From: Legionella sp. PATHC035
GTDB lineage: Bacteria > Pseudomonadota > Gammaproteobacteria > Legionellales > Legionellaceae
Assembly: GCF_026191115.1 (NCBI RefSeq)
Contig: NZ_JAPHOT010000001.1
Location: forward strand, 1,865,501 to 1,929,500
Length of the DNA stretch: 64,000 nt
Direction of reading: 5' to 3'
The notes under the pieces were generated by a model that saw only the letters and a list, made by a program, of their open reading frames with translations, searched no databases and was not told where the DNA came from. Every line of letters starts with the position of its first letter. Positions within the stretch are counted from its first letter, which is position 1. Made by a program: the position numbers and the translations under genes. Below, piece after piece: positions 18,719 to 27,608 of this stretch.

Positions 18719-19603
18719 TTATCGTGAATTATAATCCGCAATTAACTCCTCAATTACCTTCCATGACCTGTCAATGTCCTCAGGATTGGTCCCAGGTAAT
18801 CTTGCACAGACAATAAGCGCTTTCCAAAGCGCCCAACCTCGAGCACGCGCCCATGTTGCTTGATCAAGTTGCAGCGTTTTACGAAAAACTTCACGACTCT
18901 CAGCTTTGAAAAATGTCCAAGCAATCACCAAGTCACATGCAGGATCACCGACTGCTAATTGGCCAAAATCAATTACCGCACACAGACGTCCTTCCTTGAC
19001 TAATAAATTGCCTGGGGCAATATCTCCATGCACCCACACAGGAGCAGAGAGCCAAGCCTCACTCAGTGCCTTAGACCAGATTGAAGAAAGAGTCCCACTA
19101 TCTATTTGGTGCCGCAAAATTTTAATGGCTTTTTGGGTCTCGGCATCATAAGTTGACAGTGCTCCGCCGCGGTAAAAACTGTGTTCGCCTGCTAGTGGAC
19201 CACCACGCGCGTTAATCCCTTGTAATTGCAGCAAAAATTGAGCTAAATCCGCAGCAAATCGATTCATTTCATCAATACGCGCAATGGAGGCGCTTTGTCC
19301 CTCGATCCAGCGGTAAATCGACCAATGCCAAGGATAGTCTTCTGTGGGCTCGCCTTGTGCTAAAGGGGTCGGAATTGGCAAAGACAAATGAGATGCGAGA
19401 TAGGGCAACCAACGCTGCTCCTTTTCTACTTGAAGCGCATAAAATCCATCACTTGGAAGGCGAACGGTCATTTCGCTGCCAAGATGAAAGGTTCTATTGT
19501 CCCAGCCGCTGAATTCTACAGGCTGAATGGATAAAGCAGACCATTGTGGGAATTGTGACTGAATCAGTCTGTGTACAAGTGAAACATCGATAGGTACGGT
19601 CAT
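18719..19603 (-). CDS. Aminoglycoside phosphotransferase (APH) family kinase
   Basis: 294 residues from the ATG at 19603 (GGGGAT five bases upstream; a GTG at 19615 is the alternative). It has the APH/choline-kinase fold: GWDNRTFHLG as nucleotide loop, WSIYRWIEGQ hinge, VHGDIAPGNLLV with the catalytic Asp near residue 194, and AVIDFGQLAVGDPACDL with the metal Asp. Members phosphorylate small molecules such as antibiotics or sugars; the true substrate here is unknown. It stands alone. Confidence 0.85.
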   Translation of the reverse strand: MTVPIDVSLVHRLIQSQFPQWSALSIQPVEFSGWDNRTFHLGSEMTVRLPSDGFYALQVEKEQRWLPYLASHLSLPIPTPLAQGEPTEDYPWHWSIYRWIEGQSASIARIDEMNRFAADLAQFLLQLQGINARGGPLAGEHSFYRGGALSTYDAETQKAIKILRHQIDSGTLSSIWSKALSEAWLSAPVWVHGDIAPGNLLVKEGRLCAVIDFGQLAVGDPACDLVIAWTFFKAESREVFRKTLQLDQATWARARGWALWKALIVCARLPGTNPEDIDRSWKVIEELIADYNSR

Positions 19604-19679
19604 TGCTATCCCCACAAAGGTGGTTTCTTGGACAATTTTTACTTAACAATAAGTCAACGCTTTTGCTGAGCGCAAAAGC

Positions 19680-21062
19680 CTAGACCTCAACATCATGCGC
19701 CAATAAACGTCGATTCGCACGAAAATAAGTTGCTGGAGAATGCTCCAACAAATCCGACAGTTTTTCCATATAGATACAAGCAAAGCGATCGACTTGGTAT
19801 GCAAAATAACTTTCCTCTGCCCCTGCGCGAAAAATACGTTCCCATTTCGGATTAAAATAGGTTTGCTGTTCTTTTAATAATTTTGTAAGTTGTGCATCAA
19901 TTTTACTGATTTGCGCTTGCAGTTCTTGAATTTCATGGCTGTATTGGTTTGAGCTTTCATCAATCATTTTGGTGTATAGATTGACATATTGTTTTTCTAG
20001 TTCTTTCTTTACATTCATCGCTTCGCTAATTTTTTTCTCTACCGGCATAGCCCGTGCTTGCGCCGCTATCTCTTCTCCAAGCTCTTCAACAACCAAAGCA
20101 GTTCGCCAATTGCAGTCTTTCTTTAATCGTAAAATATCACCATAGATATGATCCCCAATATAAAGAATTTCATCGCCACGGACACGTAAATCTTCAGTAA
20201 ATTTTTTGGCATTACCCCCTTGATACACCCCTGGAACGATAGACCCGCTCATATTAGTCATGGTCCCATTTACAGGATTAATCGACAAGAAACGGAGATT
20301 GTCATAAAAAAAACGAGGTTTATTCGCTAAGGTAATGACAAATTCAAATAAATTGATCCAACTCTCACCCTTTTTTAAAAAGGGGTTAATCGCATATTCT
20401 AGTAAGAGTTTGGTATAGGAATAGTCGGAATTGGTAAGAATAAAAATTTTTTTCCCATGATGGATAAAATGTTTCAAACCCTCGACTAATGCACGCTCTT
20501 TAATCACGTAAGTTGGCAGATTTTTACTGATGATTGTTTTTAAACTGCCATCTGAATGTACTTTATCCACACAAAATTGTACGTCTTGAGCGATGGTTTG
20601 ATAACTGGGAATTTGCTCAGGATACAGGCTATCTTTCAAATCAACTAACTGGCCATATAAAACACAAAAAGCAATCGAAAAGGCGGTGTCGATTGCCATA
20701 TAATTGGGATCACCTAAATCAACATAAATACTACGATAGATATTCTGTTGCTCGACAAAATCAATCTGTTTGGTGCCATGATAACTTTGTCGAATGGCCC
20801 CATAACGACTCAATTTCAAGATGTTACCGTTCTTGCTATCAATAACTAAACCACGGATTGCATCATGGTAATTAAAATTTAATTTTTTAATTTGTTCAGG
20901 ATAATGTTTTACCTCAACCAGTTGTTCTTTGACAAGCTGATAAACCAAAGACTCAAAATTCTCCGAATTATAACGAATCAAGGTATGATCCATATCCAGA
21001 CCAATTAACTTGATTTTTTTCATATTTAGAATTCGATTTACATAAACTTTATGTTCATTCAT
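19680..21062 (-). CDS. Purine 5'-nucleotidase, cytosolic II (HAD) type
   Basis: 460 residues from MNEHKVYVNRIL (ATG at 21062). HAD motifs are all present: LGLDMDHTLIRY (nucleophile Asp plus general acid), IFILTNSDYS (motif II) and EILYIGDHIYGDI (motif IV). The long cap and the C-terminal helical part are those of the cytosolic 5'-nucleotidase II family, otherwise mainly eukaryotic. The L. pneumophila homologue (Lpg0095 as I recall) is a purine nucleotidase of known structure and nearly the same length. It hydrolyses IMP/GMP-type nucleotides. The upstream extension of the frame to 21128 runs through a repeat edge and is not used. Confidence 0.87.
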   Translation of the reverse strand: MNEHKVYVNRILNMKKIKLIGLDMDHTLIRYNSENFESLVYQLVKEQLVEVKHYPEQIKKLNFNYHDAIRGLVIDSKNGNILKLSRYGAIRQSYHGTKQIDFVEQQNIYRSIYVDLGDPNYMAIDTAFSIAFCVLYGQLVDLKDSLYPEQIPSYQTIAQDVQFCVDKVHSDGSLKTIISKNLPTYVIKERALVEGLKHFIHHGKKIFILTNSDYSYTKLLLEYAINPFLKKGESWINLFEFVITLANKPRFFYDNLRFLSINPVNGTMTNMSGSIVPGVYQGGNAKKFTEDLRVRGDEILYIGDHIYGDILRLKKDCNWRTALVVEELGEEIAAQARAMPVEKKISEAMNVKKELEKQYVNLYTKMIDESSNQYSHEIQELQAQISKIDAQLTKLLKEQQTYFNPKWERIFRAGAEESYFAYQVDRFACIYMEKLSDLLEHSPATYFRANRRLLAHDVEV

Positions 21063-21134
21063 TAGCCTAAAACCTATTTGTTTTTGTAACCTGGTTGCTT
21101 GCAAGCAGGCTACGTGCATGCCATTCACTTAATG

Positions 21135-21232
21135 GCTCTTGGCCTTATCCTGCGTTCCGCGGCTTGTCCGCGGAATCCAGAAATCACCCCACCTCACTGG
21201 ATCCCGCGGACAAGCCCCAGGACGTAGACAAG
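21135..21232. repeat. Palindromic intergenic repeat
   Basis: A 13-bp perfect inverted repeat: GGCTTGTCCGCGG at 21161-21173 and CCGCGGACAAGCC at 21204-21216. An inner 8-bp palindrome TTCCGCGG/CCGCGGAA sits at 21155-21175. The sequence is far more GC-rich than its surroundings. It lies between rpiA and the nucleotidase gene. It resembles dispersed palindromic repeats known from Legionella and related genomes. Confidence 0.6.
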
Positions 21233-21234
21233 AT

Positions 21235-21885
21235 CTATTTCACGCGCTTCACACCATCCTGAGAAGCCAATAAGACAACATCCGCCGTACGATGCGCAAA
21301 GATACCATTTTCGACAACGCCAGTGATGCGGTTAATCCGATCTTCCATATCCAAAGGTTCATTGATTGTTAAATTATATACATCAAGAATAATATTACCG
21401 TTATCCGTGATAAATCCTTCTCTGTACTCGGGATCGCCACCTAATGTTACTAATTGCCGAGCAACCATACTCCGTGCTAAAGGAATTACTTCAACAGCGA
21501 CAGGAAAACGCCCTAAATGCTTTACAAGCTTTGAATCATCCACAATACAGATAAATTGTTCCGCCAACTGGGCTACAATTTTCTCCCGCGTATGCGCACC
21601 GCCCCCGCCTTTGATCATTTCGCCATGCTCAGTTACTTCATCAGCACCATCGATGTAAATAGGTAGCTCCTGTACTGAGTTCAAATCAATAACGGGAATA
21701 CCTTCCTTTCTTAAGAGCGCTTCAGTCGCTTTAGAACTTGATACGCAGGCATCAATTTTATGCTTTATGGTTGCCAATTCTTTAATAAAGAAATTCACTG
21801 TGGATCCGGTCCCGACACCGACCACCATGTCCTCTTTAATAAATTGCAATGCAGCTTTTGCCGCTTTCATTTTTAATTCGCTCAT
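21235..21885 (-). CDS. rpiA: Ribose-5-phosphate isomerase A
   Basis: 216 residues, standard RpiA length. Family motifs are present: [13 protein letters not shown] near the start, SSKATE, DGADEV (catalytic Asp region), [16 protein letters not shown] (substrate loop with the catalytic acid next to it), and the end [19 protein letters not shown]. It interconverts ribose-5-phosphate and ribulose-5-phosphate in the pentose phosphate pathway. Its ATG overlaps the rlmB stop (TAATG), so translation is coupled. Confidence 0.95.
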   Translation of the reverse strand: MSELKMKAAKAALQFIKEDMVVGVGTGSTVNFFIKELATIKHKIDACVSSSKATEALLRKEGIPVIDLNSVQELPIYIDGADEVTEHGEMIKGGGGAHTREKIVAQLAEQFICIVDDSKLVKHLGRFPVAVEVIPLARSMVARQLVTLGGDPEYREGFITDNGNIILDVYNLTINEPLDMEDRINRITGVVENGIFAHRTADVVLLASQDGVKRVK

Positions 21886-22634
21886 TAAGAACCGCTCCCT
21901 TTTCTTTGCCTTACAATTTCATATAAAGAAACACCTGTGGCTACAGAAACATTCAAACTGGATACACTTCCTAACATGGGCAAAGAGAACAAACCGTCAC
22001 AGTGCTCACGTGTCAGCCGACGTAGTCCTTCTCCTTCAGCCCCCATAACCATGGCGATATTCCCAGTGCAGTCTGTTTGATAAAGCGAGCTGGTTGCCTC
22101 ACCCGCAGCACCATAAATCCAAACCCCATGCTCCTTTAATAGGTTCATGCTACGGACCAAATTAGTCACTCTGACTACAGGGATTGACTCGGCTGCACCA
22201 CAGGCCACCTTACTGACCACAGGAGTAATACTGGCGCTTTTGTCTTTTGGTATCACGACAAAATCAACTCCGGTTGCATCTGCGGTACGCAGACATGCTC
22301 CCAAATTATGAGGATCAGTGACGCCATCCAAAATAAGTATCAAAACAGGCTGTTTACTGGACTCCAATAATGCAAGCAAATGAGATTCATTATAATCGGG
22401 TAACGCAGAAGCTGTTGCCACAATACCTTGGTGAGTAAAGTCTGCAAAGCGCTGATTCATTTTTTGCATACTCAATTTTTCAATGTGGACACCCATTTGC
22501 ATGGCTTTATCAATGAGGTCCTGCAAGCGCAGGTCAGCACGTTCTTCACTGATATAGAGTTTCTTAGTCACTCGATGTGGATTGGCTAACAAAGCAGAAA
22601 CCGCGTGTACCCCATAAACATACTGCTCACTCAT
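21885..22634 (-). CDS. rlmB: 23S rRNA (guanosine-2'-O-)-methyltransferase
   Basis: 249 residues. An N-terminal L30e-like substrate-binding domain ([20 protein letters not shown]) leads into the SPOUT domain with [39 protein letters not shown] and the knot motifs [13 protein letters not shown] and [23 protein letters not shown]. This is the TrmH-family RlmB layout, which methylates G2251 of 23S rRNA. It overlaps rnr upstream by eight bases and rpiA downstream by one base; rnr-rlmB is a common gammaproteobacterial pair. Confidence 0.93.
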   Translation of the reverse strand: MSEQYVYGVHAVSALLANPHRVTKKLYISEERADLRLQDLIDKAMQMGVHIEKLSMQKMNQRFADFTHQGIVATASALPDYNESHLLALLESSKQPVLILILDGVTDPHNLGACLRTADATGVDFVVIPKDKSASITPVVSKVACGAAESIPVVRVTNLVRSMNLLKEHGVWIYGAAGEATSSLYQTDCTGNIAMVMGAEGEGLRRLTREHCDGLFSLPMLGSVSSLNVSVATGVSLYEIVRQRKGSGS

Positions 22635-24807
22635 TACTCTGTGGTTCCTCTACTGGCTCAAAATCAATTTTACGCTCATCCAAATCCACGCGGGCGACTA
22701 ATACCGTCATCTTGTCTCCCAAACGATACACATGGCCACCACGTGTTCCGATTAGACGATGCTTTACAGAATCAAATGTATAATAATCATTTTTTAAAGA
22801 TGTCACATGAACCAGACCTTCAACATAAATTTCATCAAGTTCTACGAAAATTCCAAAACCGGTTACTGCAGAAATACGCCCTTTGAATACTTGCCCCAAT
22901 TTATCTTGCATGTACTCACATTTTAACCAGGCAACGACTTCGCGGGTCGCCTCATCAGCGCGTCGTTCAGTCATCGAAGCATGTTTACCTAAGCGATTCA
23001 TATCTTCATGGGTATAATCAAACTCATAAATTGGCTTATTGTCCAACAAATGACCAATTGCGCGATGAATTAACAAATCCGGATACCGTCTGATGGGTGA
23101 AGTAAAATGGGTGTAGGCCGAATAAGCCAGACCAAAATGTCCTTCATTCGCCTCAACATAGTGTGCTTGTTTCAGAGAACGAAGCATTACCGTTTCAATC
23201 AGATGTTTGTCCGGTCGCCCCTCAATGGCATTCATAGTACGCTGAAAATCTTTAGGCCCAGGTTTTTTTCCACCGCTCAATTGCAATCCCAACTCACCTA
23301 AAAACTGTCTTAAGGCGGTAATTTTGTCTTCTTCTGGCGCCGCATGTACTCGATAAAGTGTAGGGATTTCAGCTTTTTCTAAAAATCGTGCGGTGGCAAC
23401 ATTCGCGGCCAGCATACATTCTTCAATCAATTTATGGGCATCATTGCGAATCACTGGAACGATACATTGAATTTTTTTATTTTCATCAAATTCGATGCGC
23501 GTTTCCGTGGTTTCGAAATCCATAGCGCCTCGAAGTTTACGGGTAACCAATAAAACATGGTACAAATCATGCAGCGCTTGCAATGTAGGCCATAAAGAGG
23601 CATGTTGTTCATCCGCAGCGTCCTGCTCAAGCCAAGAGCCCACTTGAGTATAAGTTAATCGGGCATGTGAATGAATGACTGCGCGATAAAAACGAGAGCG
23701 CGATATTTTACCTTCACTCGTGATCGCCATTTCAGCAACCATGCACAGCCGATCGACATGAGGATTTAACGAACATAATCCATTGGATAAGGCTTCCGGT
23801 AACATGGGAATGACTTTGCCAGGAAAATAAACGGAGTTACCGCGGCGCGCCGCTTCTTTATCCAATGGCGAATCGTGCATTACATAATTGCTAACATCAG
23901 CAATTGCCACATATAATTGGAAGCCGCCTTTGGGCTTTTTATAGCAATAGACTGCATCATCAAAATCTTTAGCATCTTCACCATCAATCGTCACAAAAGG
24001 CAGCCCACGCAAATCGGTACGGTCCTTAATTTGTTCTTCGGTGACATGTTGTGGGATTTTCGCTACTTCAATGCTTACATCCTCCGGCCATTCAAAAGGA
24101 ATTCCGTGAGCATAAAGTGCCACTTGAATTTCCATACCGGGAGCCATATGCTCGCCTAAGACATGAATTACTTTGCCTATCGCTTGGGTTCGTTTACTTG
24201 GAAAGGCAATTAATTCGACCAAAACAATTTGACCATTTTTTGCCCCATTGACCAGTTCCGGCGGAATAGAAATATCCTGGGTTAAATGCTTGCTATCCGG
24301 TAAAACGAAACTCACACCATGATCTGTAAAAAACCTTCCCACAATAGTCGCATTAGCATGCTCAATCACTTCGTGGATTTTCGCCTCAGGCCTGCCTTTA
24401 CGATCGACGCCAACCTGATAGGCAAGGACCAAGTCTCCATGCATAACCGCCCGCATTTCTTTAGCAGACAAAAACATATCTTCCGAACCGTCATCAGGAA
24501 TAAAAAAGCCAAAACCATCTGGATGCCCCTGAACGGTGCCGCGCGATAGGTTAATTCGTTGCATTAAACAAAATCGCCCACGCCGGTCTTGCATAATTTG
24601 TCCATCGCGCAACATGGCTTTGAGTCGAAATCCCATGGACTCTTGTTTGCGTTCATCTTTTATTTGTAATTTATCGAATAATTGATTGCGCGACATAGGC
24701 TTACCGTATTCATTAAGAACGTCCATAATGAATTCGCGGCTGGGAACAGGATCGGAGTATTTTTCACTTTCCCGTTTATAAAAGGGATCTTTTGATTTTT
24801 TGCTCAC
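22627..24807 (-). CDS. rnr: Ribonuclease R
   Basis: 726 residues. A winged-helix region and cold-shock domains (1-240) precede the RNB catalytic domain: VTIDGEDAKDFDDAVYC holds the metal-binding Asp residues, and YTHFTSPIRRYPDLLIHRAIG is the signature. A C-terminal S1 domain (KGRISAVTGFGIFVELDEIYVEG) follows. The extended basic tail of E. coli RNase R is short here. It degrades structured RNA 3' to 5' in rRNA and mRNA quality control. First gene of the rnr-rlmB-rpiA operon. Confidence 0.96.
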   Translation of the reverse strand: MSKKSKDPFYKRESEKYSDPVPSREFIMDVLNEYGKPMSRNQLFDKLQIKDERKQESMGFRLKAMLRDGQIMQDRRGRFCLMQRINLSRGTVQGHPDGFGFFIPDDGSEDMFLSAKEMRAVMHGDLVLAYQVGVDRKGRPEAKIHEVIEHANATIVGRFFTDHGVSFVLPDSKHLTQDISIPPELVNGAKNGQIVLVELIAFPSKRTQAIGKVIHVLGEHMAPGMEIQVALYAHGIPFEWPEDVSIEVAKIPQHVTEEQIKDRTDLRGLPFVTIDGEDAKDFDDAVYCYKKPKGGFQLYVAIADVSNYVMHDSPLDKEAARRGNSVYFPGKVIPMLPEALSNGLCSLNPHVDRLCMVAEMAITSEGKISRSRFYRAVIHSHARLTYTQVGSWLEQDAADEQHASLWPTLQALHDLYHVLLVTRKLRGAMDFETTETRIEFDENKKIQCIVPVIRNDAHKLIEECMLAANVATARFLEKAEIPTLYRVHAAPEEDKITALRQFLGELGLQLSGGKKPGPKDFQRTMNAIEGRPDKHLIETVMLRSLKQAHYVEANEGHFGLAYSAYTHFTSPIRRYPDLLIHRAIGHLLDNKPIYEFDYTHEDMNRLGKHASMTERRADEATREVVAWLKCEYMQDKLGQVFKGRISAVTGFGIFVELDEIYVEGLVHVTSLKNDYYTFDSVKHRLIGTRGGHVYRLGDKMTVLVARVDLDERKIDFEPVEEPQSNE

Positions 24808-24910
24808 CGTATATCCTGTTTGTATTTTGTGTTCATCGTATTAAATTTCTCATCATGTGCTCAGTTCTACCACTTATCCATGAAAGTAGCAAGATAAGTG
24901 GCTCTCCGCT

Positions 24911-25387
24911 TTACTGGGGTTTCGCTACAGGAATTACAAATCCACGTGTACCCACTGCCGCAGTTAATGCAGATAAGGACATATCTTCAGCTGCCCAAAA
25001 CGTACTGCCTTTGTCATTAGCAGGAGTCTTTACACCTTTCCATTTGCACACAGCAATGAGACCTTCACAAGGTACTTGTTGCTCATGACCTGGCTTGGAT
25101 TCAATGCAATTTAATGCAAATGGACCTTTATTTAAGGCTAATGCCGACCAATTGCCACCTTGTAAGCGCGTAGTCCAACCGGCACTGGCACTGGGATTTG
25201 CTACCGGATGAGTAATCCATATGTCTGTAGAAGCGAGATTATGGATAAAGACCAAGCTGCTTTTTTTAGCTTTTAGTGTCACTGCTTCACCTTGAACAGC
25301 AACTGCCTGACATCCCGCAGGGAAAGTCGATTCAGCGGCGACACAAAATGACCATAGCAAACAACACAAAAGAGCGAAGATTCTCAT
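24911..25387 (-). CDS. Exported cysteine-containing protein, unknown function
   Basis: 158 residues with a signal peptide (MRIFALLCCLLWSFCVAAES). GGAGG lies five bases from the ATG. The mature protein has four or more cysteines (GCQAV, NCIES, PCEGLIAVCKW) and an alternating beta pattern (SSLVFIHNLASTDIWITHP), suggesting a small periplasmic or secreted beta-sandwich. I do not recognise the family with confidence. Monocistronic, 103 bases downstream of the rnr start on the same strand. Confidence 0.65.
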   Translation of the reverse strand: MRIFALLCCLLWSFCVAAESTFPAGCQAVAVQGEAVTLKAKKSSLVFIHNLASTDIWITHPVANPSASAGWTTRLQGGNWSALALNKGPFALNCIESKPGHEQQVPCEGLIAVCKWKGVKTPANDKGSTFWAAEDMSLSALTAAVGTRGFVIPVAKPQ

Positions 25388-25539
25388 TACGTCCTCCCAA
25401 AATAAAAAATTGAACCTGTTTGTCCAATATTGCGGAACAGTTTAACAAGAATAAAATTATATTTATACAATAAGCCTATGTCGCTAGTCAGCCTTACTTG
25501 CTAAAATCAGTCTACTTTTCTTTTGCCAATGTAACAAAT

Positions 25540-25992
25540 ATGCATATCTGGGTAGATGCCGATGCGTGCCCCAAAGTAATTAAGGAAATTTTATTTCGTG
25601 CCGCAGTCCGTACACAAACGTCACTCACTTTAGTGGCGAACTCCTTCCTTACGTACCCTAGATCACCTTTCATCCGCGCAGTACAAGTCACCAAAGGGTT
25701 TGACAGTGCGGATCATTACATTGTGGAACATTTAGAACCTTTTGACCTGGTGATTACCGCCGACATCCCTTTAGCTGCAGAAGTTATTGCCAAAAAGGGA
25801 TTAGCGATAAATCCGCGAGGCGAGGAATATACTGAAAACACCATCAAGCAACGGTTAAATTTAAGAGATATGCATGAACAATTACGGGCAACTGGAAATT
25901 TTTCTGGTGGCCCCGCTGCATTAAGTATCAAAGAAAAAACTGCTTTTGCTAATGCATTGGATCGATGTTTGGCAAAGAAAGTATCAAAATAA
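25540..25992 (+). CDS. YaiI/YqxD family protein (UPF0178, NYN/PIN-like)
   Basis: 150 residues from MHIWVDADACP (ATG at 25540). The family hallmarks are clear: WVDADACPKVIKEIL at the start, DLVITADIPLAAEVI in the middle, NPRGEEYTENTIKQRL, and FSGGPAALSIKEKTAFANALD at the end. The fold is PIN/NYN-like with conserved Asp residues, so a nuclease-type activity is suspected in the family, but no activity is established. The upstream frame (to 25498) has no ribosome site. Confidence 0.88.
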   Translation: MHIWVDADACPKVIKEILFRAAVRTQTSLTLVANSFLTYPRSPFIRAVQVTKGFDSADHYIVEHLEPFDLVITADIPLAAEVIAKKGLAINPRGEEYTENTIKQRLNLRDMHEQLRATGNFSGGPAALSIKEKTAFANALDRCLAKKVSK

Positions 25993-26232
25993 TTAAATTT
26001 CCTGCCCCCTGTCCTCGTCATTACCAGCATTGGAGGAATCTTCATGCGGTAACAGCAAATCAGAGTGAGGGGGAGTACTTATTGCTGGCAATAAAGCCTC
26101 ACCCCTACCACTATCATGCGCAGAACAATTCCATACTTCAAGCACGCTCACGAAAGAGCGTGTCATTAAAATTTGACAAATAATTTTCAGCAACCTAGAT
26201 TTTAAATATGCACAAGAAGGATGATAACCTGC

Positions 26233-26964
26233 ATGAAGCTGCTTCGGCATACCCTGTTTTTTATTACATTAGTGAGCAATACACTTGCTTATAGCGATCC
26301 CATTGTCGTTGGTGTGTCTAAATCAGCACCTCCTTTTTCAGCAGTGGCTGGCGGCGGTCATTATTTTGGCTTTTGTATCGATCTCATGAATGAAATATGC
26401 AAACGTCTTAATGAAACCTGTGAATATAAACCGATAACCATGAGAAACCAGATGGAGATGTTGAATTCAGGTAACATAGACATCACTTTTCCACCCGCCC
26501 CTATACCGCAAACACCATCGCAAGATTACATTTACAGTTTGCCTTACATGACCAGCAACGGCCAATTTTTAACCATGTCTCCAGACATAAAAACCCTTGC
26601 CGACATTAAAAACAAAAGAATAGGCACAGTACAAGAAAGCCACCTTCGCGACACGCTTCTACTTTATACGAGTCCAGATAACATCAAAGAATATCCCAAG
26701 GTTTCGCTCATGATTATGGCATTAGTCAATAATGAAGTGGATGCAATTATCATGAATGTGAATATTTTTAAGTATCTTACCAGTAATAAAGTTATTAATT
26801 TTCAAACTGTAGGCGCTCCTATTGTTCTAGGAAATGGATATGGGCTCATCACACTCCCCAAAAATGCCACTCTAATTGACAGAATCAATAAGGTGCTATT
26901 ACAAATAGAAAACGATGGGACCTACGCCACCATTTATAATAAATATTTCGGCTCTAATTTGTAG
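26233..26964 (+). CDS. Periplasmic amino-acid-type solute-binding protein
   Basis: 243 residues from the ATG at 26233. The ATG at 26221 touches the AAGG and is too close. A signal peptide (MKLLRHTLFFITLVSNTLAYS) precedes a family 3 binding fold: VVGVSKSAPPFSA at the start, GFCIDLMNEICKRLNETC for lobe 1, DIKNKRIGTVQESHLRDTLL, and the C-terminal NDGTYATIYNKYFG. Such proteins bind amino acids for ABC importers, or act as sensors. No transporter genes are adjacent, so it may be an orphan. Confidence 0.85.
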   Translation: MKLLRHTLFFITLVSNTLAYSDPIVVGVSKSAPPFSAVAGGGHYFGFCIDLMNEICKRLNETCEYKPITMRNQMEMLNSGNIDITFPPAPIPQTPSQDYIYSLPYMTSNGQFLTMSPDIKTLADIKNKRIGTVQESHLRDTLLLYTSPDNIKEYPKVSLMIMALVNNEVDAIIMNVNIFKYLTSNKVINFQTVGAPIVLGNGYGLITLPKNATLIDRINKVLLQIENDGTYATIYNKYFGSNL

Positions 26965-27017
26965 CTCTATTCAGTATGAGTTAAACTGGCAGCTTTATAA
27001 AAAATACAGGATAAAAC

Positions 27018-27608
27018 ATGCCAGATAGTATCAATGTCGCAGAGATTACTAACCTCCACAAAAATTCCATCATCACATGGAAAGCTTCAGGAATAGTCCA
27101 TCAACACCAAGAATTCTATCGGCTGGTTGAAGAAAATCATGCGTTTAACTATCAACTGTGGCATGCGGAAGATAGGGCTCGTCGTGATGATCTGGGCTAT
27201 GAGTTTGTATATCAAGCGAAGCGGGAGATTGACCGTTTCAATCAATTGCGCAATAACCGTATGGAGGCGATGGATGAATGGCTTTTCAACCAACTGCAAC
27301 CAGAGCACTTTAGTCGATGTCCAGTGAACTCTGAATCACCAGGAATGATTATTGATCGCCTGTCTATTTTGTCCTTGAAATCATACCATATGGACCTTCA
27401 AACGAAACGCGAAGATGCCACGGAAGAACATCGCAAAAATTGCGCGCATAAGTCAACCATCATCAATCAACAATTGGAACAATTAGCTCAGTGTTTCAAC
27501 GAGTTGCTTGCGGAAGTAAAAGCAAAAAAACGTACGTTTCGAATCTATCATCAATTTAAAATGTATAATGATCCTAATCTAAACCCACAATTGTACTGCC
27601 GGAGTTAG
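27018..27608 (+). CDS. DUF4254 family protein
   Basis: 196 residues. The pattern NYQLWHAEDRARRDDLGYEF with a following long helix, then PGMIIDRLSILSLKSYHM, is the DUF4254 signature. Members often sit near polysaccharide genes, and their activity is unknown. Here no such genes are adjacent. The 3' end overlaps the convergent membrane-protein gene by 35 bases. Confidence 0.8.
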   Translation: MPDSINVAEITNLHKNSIITWKASGIVHQHQEFYRLVEENHAFNYQLWHAEDRARRDDLGYEFVYQAKREIDRFNQLRNNRMEAMDEWLFNQLQPEHFSRCPVNSESPGMIIDRLSILSLKSYHMDLQTKREDATEEHRKNCAHKSTIINQQLEQLAQCFNELLAEVKAKKRTFRIYHQFKMYNDPNLNPQLYCRS

